DNA from: an uncultured Collinsella sp.
GTDB lineage: Bacteria > Actinomycetota > Coriobacteriia > Coriobacteriales > Coriobacteriaceae
Direction: 5' to 3'
Assembly: GCA_958433005.1 (NCBI GenBank)
Contig: CAUAWV010000001.1
Span: forward strand, 1-64,000
DNA length: 64,000 bases
Shown: positions 58,991 to 64,000 of the stretch, in pieces
How positions within the stretch are numbered: the stretch's first letter is position 1
Layout of the letters: each line of letters begins with the position of its first letter
Made by a program: the position numbers and the translations under genes
The notes under the pieces: model-generated
The model's input: only the letters and a program-made list of their open reading frames with translations
Databases searched by the model: none
What the model was told of the DNA's origin: nothing

Positions 58991-59965
58991 TTAGCCAAGG
59001 ACACGGGCCATACGTGTCTTGAACTCGGACAGGAAGCGCGGAGCATCCACGGTCAGTGCCACAAGCGCACTCTTGTCCGGATCAGACAGACGGTGCTCGT
59101 CGCAAATGGTGCGGCCGCGATACTCTCCCAGCAGATCAACACGCAGGTTGCAGCCGAGCGCACCTACGAGCGTGGGGTCGATCGCCACGGCAACGGCCAG
59201 CGGATCGTGCAGCGCACAACCACCCAGGTAGGGTGCGTTCATCTCGTACGAGCCAATGTAGTGCTCGACCATGCTCGCAAATGCGCAGCCCGCCATGGTG
59301 CCCGAGCCCGTCCAGCCGGCAATGTCGCGGCGCGTAAGCACCACGCGATGCGTCACGTCCAAGCCTACCATGGTGAGCTTGCGACCCGAGCGCAGCACGG
59401 CATCGGCCGCCTCGGGATCGCTTGCCATGTTGGCCTCGGCGCCCGCGCTCACGTTACCGGGCACGGTCAGGGCGCCGCCCATTACCACCACGCGGCCGAT
59501 AGACATCACCGCCGCCACATCGCGCTCCAGGGCAAGGGCCAAGTTGGAGAGCGGGCCAGTCGCCACGTAGACCAAATCGGGACCATAGGTGCGCGCGGCA
59601 TCGATCAGATAATCGACCGCAGCGTTGCCATCAGCCGATGTCGCCCCCACCGGCTCGTAGGGCGACGCGGGCACGCTCGCGCCGCCGATGCCATTCTTGC
59701 CGTGAATGAGCGCGGTGGACGCCGGCGGCGTATAAGGCTCAGTCGCCTGCAAAGGACGGTCGGCACCCAGGTACACCGGCACCTCGGGACGACCCAACAG
59801 GTCGAGCACCGCCAGGCAGTTATGCGCCGACTGGTCGACGCGCACGTTGCCAAAACATGTGGTAATGCCCACGAGCTCGACCTCGGGGCTCGCGATGGCA
59901 TAGGCAAGCGCCATCGCATCGTCCACACCCATATCCAGATCAAGGATCAGCTTCTTAATTGCCAT
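58991..59965 (-). CDS. Ribonucleoside hydrolase (IunH/Rih type)
   Basis: A 324-residue nucleoside hydrolase with the calcium-binding start LILDLDMGVDDAMAL, the substrate loops VYLGADRPL and VYVATGPLSNLALAL, and the late Asp in CALHDPLAVAV. It splits nucleosides into base and ribose. Start 59965 has GGAG upstream within the end of the ribokinase gene region (four bases between the genes), so the two are co-transcribed; ribose released here is phosphorylated by that ribokinase. Confidence 0.95.
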   Translation of the reverse strand: MAIKKLILDLDMGVDDAMALAYAIASPEVELVGITTCFGNVRVDQSAHNCLAVLDLLGRPEVPVYLGADRPLQATEPYTPPASTALIHGKNGIGGASVPASPYEPVGATSADGNAAVDYLIDAARTYGPDLVYVATGPLSNLALALERDVAAVMSIGRVVVMGGALTVPGNVSAGAEANMASDPEAADAVLRSGRKLTMVGLDVTHRVVLTRRDIAGWTGSGTMAGCAFASMVEHYIGSYEMNAPYLGGCALHDPLAVAVAIDPTLVGALGCNLRVDLLGEYRGRTICDEHRLSDPDKSALVALTVDAPRFLSEFKTRMARVLG

Positions 59966-59969
59966 TGTT

Positions 59970-60965
59970 CTACTCCGCTTCTCCGTCTTGTATCAAATCG
60001 TCTAAATCAAACACGCGCTCAACTTCGGCACGCGTGGGAATCGACTGCTGTGCGCCCAGGCGCGACACCGTCACCGCCGAGGCGCGTGCGCCCGCCGCCA
60101 TGCACTCAAAGAGCGGTAGGCCCTCCAGACGAGCTGCAGCAAGCGCACCAATAAATGTATCGCCCGCGGCCGTCGTATCGACCACCGTGCTCGAAAGCGC
60201 CGGCATGCGCAGCGGCTCGCCGTCATCGCCAAGTGCAACTGAGCCGGCACCGCCTAGCGTGATGACCGCAGCCCCGGCGCCCTTGTCGAGCAGCGCATTG
60301 AGCGCGGCGACGCAACTCGCATCATCCGTGGGCAGAACGCCCGTCAGCACCTGGCACTCGGTCTCGTTGGGGCAGACCAGGTCGACCGCAGGCCACGCTC
60401 CTGCCGGCAGGTCGCAGGCTGGTGCCGGGTTAAAGATCGTATAGAATCCCAGCTCGTGAGCGCAAGAGAGCGCCGCGGCCGTTGCCATCAGATCACATTC
60501 GCCCTGGGCGATAAAGACGCTTCCGGCAGCTGGGGCAATCTCGCTGGCGTCACCATCGAGTTCATCGGCCACCAGACGCCTCAGCGCGCAGACAACGTCC
60601 CCACCCGCAAGCGCATGATTGGCGCCCGGCGACAGCACGATGCGGTTGTCTCCCTCACAGCGGATGATGGTCGCCGTTCCCGTCTCCACGTCATCGCGAC
60701 GCGCCACAAAGCCACAGTCCACGCCAGCATCTTGGAGCCCCGCCACGAGCGACGTGCCAAATGCGTCGCAGCCGACCGCGCCGATCATGTGCGTGCGCGC
60801 GCCCATGCGCGCGGCAGCTACGGCCTGGTTGGCGCCTTTGCCGCCAGCGTTGGTGATAAACCCGCTGCCGCCGACGGTCTCGCCCGCACGCGGCATGCGC
60901 CCGCACGCCACCGAAAGGTCCATGTTCATGCTGCCGAACACCGCAACGATGCCGCAATCTGCCAT
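59970..60965 (-). CDS. rbsK: Ribokinase (PfkB family)
   Basis: A 331-residue PfkB-family sugar kinase with the substrate motif ITNAGGKGANQAVAAARMG and the ATP motif VVDTTAAGDTFIGALAAA (catalytic Asp). Other marks are FGSMNMDLSV at the start and ETECQVLTG. It makes ribose 5-phosphate from ribose. GAGGAGG before the ATG. First gene of a two-gene unit with the nucleoside hydrolase. The ribokinase assignment over other PfkB sugars rests on this context and the N-terminal motif. Confidence 0.92.
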   Translation of the reverse strand: MADCGIVAVFGSMNMDLSVACGRMPRAGETVGGSGFITNAGGKGANQAVAAARMGARTHMIGAVGCDAFGTSLVAGLQDAGVDCGFVARRDDVETGTATIIRCEGDNRIVLSPGANHALAGGDVVCALRRLVADELDGDASEIAPAAGSVFIAQGECDLMATAAALSCAHELGFYTIFNPAPACDLPAGAWPAVDLVCPNETECQVLTGVLPTDDASCVAALNALLDKGAGAAVITLGGAGSVALGDDGEPLRMPALSSTVVDTTAAGDTFIGALAAARLEGLPLFECMAAGARASAVTVSRLGAQQSIPTRAEVERVFDLDDLIQDGEAE

Positions 60966-61151
60966 GAAAACCTCCTCGTCCGCGGGCTCTGCGCCCGCTG
61001 TTGGCCGTCAATCGTGCGCTCTCGCATCTCTATAACTTTAGTTCACTTTGATGTGGACGCGCGCTTGAGCTTGCACCGGCAGCAAGCATTCACAGGAGCA
61101 GGCGGCTACAATGAAGGCGTGCTGATTATTCTCGTCATTGGATGAAGTTTT

Positions 61152-63368
61152 ATGGAACAATTCCCGCGATCGAGTTCGCGCAGCTCACGCCACGCGAGCG
61201 ATCAACAAGCGCCGCACGAACGTTCGCGCGCTAACCGACAAGCCACCGAGCCGCGCCGTGCCACAGACTCTCATCGCACGCCCGCCAACAAGGGCGCCCG
61301 CACCAACAGCGCCGCAAAAGAACAGGCACCCACGCGCCCCAAATCTCGCTATATCCCCGCCCTCGACGGCCTGCGCACGCTTGCCGTCGTCGCGGTGGTG
61401 CTCTATCACCTCAACCTCACGTGGGCACAGGGTGGCCTGCTTGGCGTCACGATTTTCTTTGTGCTTTCGGGCTATCTGATCACGCGCTTGCTCATCAACG
61501 AAGTGTCAAAGACCGGCCGCATCGACCTTAAGAGTTTCTGGATTCGCCGCATCCGTCGCCTGTTCCCCGCCGTGGTAACCGTCGTAGTGGTGACCTGCGC
61601 GCTGTGCACCATCTTTAACCACGTGATGCTCACCAAGATGCGCCCCGACATCCTGCCGTCGCTGTTGTTCTTCAACAACTGGTGGCAGATTGCCCAAAAC
61701 GTCTCGTACTTCAATGCCCTGGGCGACCCCTCGCCGCTCACGCACTTTTGGTCGCTTGCCATCGAGGAACAGTTCTACCTGATTTGGCCGCCGCTGCTGT
61801 TTGCCATGGTATCCATGCATGTGAGCAAGCCCAACACGCGCCGCGTGGTTCTGGGCCTTGCTGCGGTATCTGCCCTCGCCATGATGGTGCTTTACAACCC
61901 TGCCGCCGACCCCAGCCGCGTGTACTACGGCACCGACACCCGCGTGTTCTCGCTGCTGCTTGGTGCCTGGATGGCCTTTATCCCCGATCGCGACCTAGCG
62001 CCCGCGCGCCTTGTCCACCATCTGGGGCTCGACCGACTGGCCGGCGCCTGCAAGCGCGGTAAAGAGAAGGCCAGCGAGCATGGCAAAGACGATGACAGTG
62101 CAGTCGAAGCCGACCAGGCCCCATCGGGCGTGCCCACGGGTTTTTGGTCCTCGCCAGCCTCCATCGACCTGTTGGGTGTCGTTGGCCTCATTGGACTCGC
62201 CGCCATGGTCGCGCTCACCAACGGCTACACCGCTTTCCAATATCGCGGAGGCACGCTGCTGTGCTCCATCCTCACGTTGATGGTTATCGCGGCATGTGTG
62301 CAGCCCCAGGGCATGGTCGCACGCGCTCTTGCCGCCGAGCCGCTCGTGTGGGTTGGCAAGCGCTCGTACAGCATCTACCTGTGGCACTATCCGCTGCTTC
62401 TGCTTATGAACCCGGTCGCCAACATCAACGATACGCCCTGGTGGCAGTACATCTTGCAAGTACTTGTGGTGGTCGCCGCGGCCGAATGCTCCTATCGCTT
62501 TATCGAAACGCCGTTTAGGAAGGGCGCCTTTGGGCGCGCCGTTTCCGAGCTCCGCGACGGCACCACCACGCCCGCAAGCTGGGTGCGCGCGCATATTCCC
62601 GTGTGCGCCGTTTGCGCCGTCGTGCTTGTCGTGGCGCTGGGTGGTCTGGTCTTTGTGCCCAACACATCCGCGCTGAGCGGCGAGGGCGCCGAAATCCTAA
62701 ACAAGGAAGCCAAAAATGCAAAACCCCAGGACCAACAGGCGGCCGATGACACCGACAAGGACAACGACGGCTTCCCCGACGGATCCTACGACCTGTTAAT
62801 GATCGGCGACTCCGTGTCGCTGCGCGCTGTCGATTCCTTTGACGGCGTGTTCCCCCACAGTCACATCGATGCCGAAAAGGGCCGCCAGTTCGATGCGGGC
62901 CGCACAACATTTGAGGCTTATCTCCAACAGAACCTCGCCGGCAAGATCGTAGTCTTTGCGCTGGGCACCAACGGCCTAGTGACCGATGCCCAGATTGACG
63001 CCATCATGGCCGATGCCGGCGATCAGCGCACCGTCGTATTTGTAAACACGCGCAGCCCGCAGCCATGGGTCGGCGCCACCAATCAGGCCATTGCCAACGC
63101 CGCCTCGCGCTATAAAAACGTTCGCGTTATCGACTGGTACGGATATAGCGCCAACCGCAACGATCTGTTCGACGGCGACGGAACGCACCTTTCGAACGCG
63201 GGCGTGGCCGAGTACCTTAAGCTCATCCACGATGCCGTCAAGAAGGACCTGCCCGTGCATCCCGAGGACCACGCTAACGATCCGCAGCCGGCGGCTGTCA
63301 AATCCGCTGCCGACGCACTCGTCAACGCCCTCGCCTACAAACCGCACAAGCTAGGCACCGACAAGTAA
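61152..63368 (+). CDS. OatA-like membrane acyltransferase with SGNH domain
   Basis: A 738-residue protein. A basic, disordered N-terminus (1-65) precedes an acyltransferase-3 domain of about ten membrane segments (RYIPALDGLRTLAVVAVVLYH with the conserved His, IFFVLSGYLITRLL, HFWSLAIEEQFYLIWP, YSIYLWHYPL; residues 66-455), another helix (about 485-505), and an extracellular SGNH hydrolase-like domain (LLMIGDSVSLRA, ALGTNG, DGTHLSNAG with Asp/His; 560-720). Such proteins O-acetylate peptidoglycan or other cell-wall polymers. No strong ribosome site is seen before the ATG. Confidence 0.93.
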   Translation: MEQFPRSSSRSSRHASDQQAPHERSRANRQATEPRRATDSHRTPANKGARTNSAAKEQAPTRPKSRYIPALDGLRTLAVVAVVLYHLNLTWAQGGLLGVTIFFVLSGYLITRLLINEVSKTGRIDLKSFWIRRIRRLFPAVVTVVVVTCALCTIFNHVMLTKMRPDILPSLLFFNNWWQIAQNVSYFNALGDPSPLTHFWSLAIEEQFYLIWPPLLFAMVSMHVSKPNTRRVVLGLAAVSALAMMVLYNPAADPSRVYYGTDTRVFSLLLGAWMAFIPDRDLAPARLVHHLGLDRLAGACKRGKEKASEHGKDDDSAVEADQAPSGVPTGFWSSPASIDLLGVVGLIGLAAMVALTNGYTAFQYRGGTLLCSILTLMVIAACVQPQGMVARALAAEPLVWVGKRSYSIYLWHYPLLLLMNPVANINDTPWWQYILQVLVVVAAAECSYRFIETPFRKGAFGRAVSELRDGTTTPASWVRAHIPVCAVCAVVLVVALGGLVFVPNTSALSGEGAEILNKEAKNAKPQDQQAADDTDKDNDGFPDGSYDLLMIGDSVSLRAVDSFDGVFPHSHIDAEKGRQFDAGRTTFEAYLQQNLAGKIVVFALGTNGLVTDAQIDAIMADAGDQRTVVFVNTRSPQPWVGATNQAIANAASRYKNVRVIDWYGYSANRNDLFDGDGTHLSNAGVAEYLKLIHDAVKKDLPVHPEDHANDPQPAAVKSAADALVNALAYKPHKLGTDK

Positions 63369-63397
63369 CACACAGTCAAATCCGCTTGCATCCGGCG

Positions 63398-63425
63398 GGG
63401 GCGTCGGCCACAACCGACGCCCCCT
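63398..63425 (+). terminator. Hairpin after the acyltransferase gene
   Basis: GGGGGCGTCGG (63398-63408) pairs with CCGACGCCCCC (63415-63425), extendable by flanking CCGG. It lies 30 nt after the stop codon. No T-run, so a weak call as terminator. Confidence 0.6.
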
Positions 63426-63607
63426 CCGGCAGTTAGGAACGTTCCTTATGTACCGGCACCCAAGGACACTCCTGACACAGCCAATGAATACCCTCCCCGC
63501 GGCCGAATTCTGGGCTCCGCGCCACCCCGAGCGTTGTTTGCAAGCCCCACACCCGCAGCAAGCACCCCAAGGTTGCTCTTTTCGAGCTGGCCCCAAGAGG
63601 CTGTGGA

Positions 63608-63828
63608 CAAAAAATGCCAAATATGAGTACTGATACCATTTTAGTAACAGCCAAAATGGCCCAAAATGGCGTTCTTTCGGTCACCATACCCCTTTGGGCC
63701 GACCAAAATGATCGGCTTAAGGCCTGGCTGTATCGATATTAATGAACAGATACTTTAGTTATGTTCATTATCTTCTTTGTCTTAATTGCCACCGGGTTAG
63801 CAACAGTACTCATATTTGGCATTTTTTG
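63608..63828. repeat. MITE-like element, 221 bp with 25-bp inverted ends
   Basis: The 25 bases at 63608-63632 (CAAAAAATGCCAAATATGAG and five more) are exactly complementary to 63804-63828. The inner part is AT-richer than the surrounding genome and has no convincing ORF; it includes AGCCAAAATGGCCCAAAATG-like short repeats. No target duplication was checked with certainty. It sits in a 546-bp intergenic gap. Confidence 0.65.
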
Positions 63829-63864
63829 GCCGCACATATATAGCAATCCCCCTACATCAGGCAA

Positions 63865-63897
63865 AAACAGGCCGCCACCCATGGCGGCGGCCTGTTT
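63865..63897 (-). terminator. Terminator of the partial minus-strand gene
   Basis: AAACAGGCCGCC (63865-63876) pairs with GGCGGCCTGTTT (63886-63897); read on the minus strand it ends in TTTTTG. It lies 18 nt after the stop of the gene running off the right end. Confidence 0.92.
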
Positions 63898-63914
63898 AGA
63901 GTCTAATAGAGGCG

Positions 63915-63998
63915 CTACGCGCTGTAACCCATCGCCTGCAGCACAAACATGACGACCGTCAGCACCGTAATCACACCGATAGTCGCCCAGGTGAGCAC
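63915..63998 (-). CDS. C-terminal end of a membrane protein (partial)
   Basis: The last 27 codons of a gene that continues beyond the window: VLTWATIGVITVLTVVMFVL then QAMGYSA and TAG. A single hydrophobic segment ends four residues or so before the C-terminus, so this is the last membrane helix of a transporter or other integral membrane protein. It is followed by a strong terminator. Family cannot be told from this piece. Confidence 0.7.
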   Translation of the reverse strand: MLTWATIGVITVLTVVMFVLQAMGYSA

Positions 63999-64000
63999 AT

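Noticed and set aside
1..64000. CRISPR arrays, tRNA or rRNA genes
   Set aside because: No regular direct-repeat/spacer pattern and no tRNA or rRNA signature was recognised by eye.

Overview
The window is a high-GC stretch of a gut-type actinobacterium, most likely a Collinsella or close relative in the Coriobacteriia. This is inferred from gene content and style (many PTS permeases and glycosidases, NikR with Hyp hydrogenase maturation, LuxS, short Shine-Dalgarno-led genes, intergenes packed with small palindromes), not from a marker gene. No rRNA, tRNA or CRISPR array was seen. The window starts in degraded DNA and ends inside a minus-strand membrane-protein gene.

Layout. 0-3.6 kb is a decayed area: a broken IS3-type remnant, a complete IS3-family element without target duplication, a membrane-protein gene whose stop codon comes from the IS end, and a 5'-truncated sensor-kinase fragment. 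3.6-10.8 kb holds thioredoxin, the nickel regulator NikR and hypF-hypC-hypD-hypE; hypA, hypB and the hydrogenase itself are not here. 10.9-21 kb carries a phosphoglycolate-phosphatase-like gene, a lipoprotein, a lone PTS EIIA, a GH1 phospho-beta-glucosidase, an AraC regulator divergent from a GH106-like glycosidase, an RpiR regulator and pyrE. 21-24 kb is mgtA with a 270-nt leader that contains a short ORF. 24-31 kb is a glycoside locus: PTS EIIBC and a GH140-like (DUF4038) enzyme in one direction, an alpha/beta hydrolase and a DUF1593 protein in the other. 31-36 kb is a zinc-ribbon/SPFH membrane locus resembling Bacillus ydjG-ydjI, plus a lipoprotein. 35.7-39.7 kb is an overlapping three-gene set: two membrane sensors and one NarL-type response regulator. 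40-49.7 kb is a 9.7-kb beta-glucoside operon (BglG-type antiterminator, EIIBC, GH3, GH43, GH35-like, GH1). 50-52.6 kb has an AAA ATPase flanked by a duplicated piece of the neighbouring DUF4867 gene, and luxS. 52.7-58.8 kb is a sugar operon (isomerase, split transketolase, FGGY kinase) with a LacI regulator. 59-61 kb is a nucleoside hydrolase and ribokinase pair. 61-63.4 kb is an OatA-like acyltransferase.

How the genes may work together. Two EIIBC permeases lack their own EIIA domain, and the only EIIA in the window (12.8 kb) could feed both. GTAAAC/GTTTAC dyads occur in the promoter region of the PTS/GH140/esterase locus, before the isomerase-transketolase-kinase operon and before lacI. This suggests one regulon; because GH140 enzymes release the branched pentose apiose and a kinase plus split transketolase is a known way to catabolise apiose, apiose-glycoside use is a testable hypothesis.

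The least explained content is intergenic. Three copies of a structured element (11.8, 18.9 and 20.2 kb) have different stem sequences with pairing preserved. A 64-bp hairpin repeat occurs three times, with the loop of one copy inverted. A dispersed family of hairpins with a GGGAC core often occurs as twins whose loops are complementary to each other.
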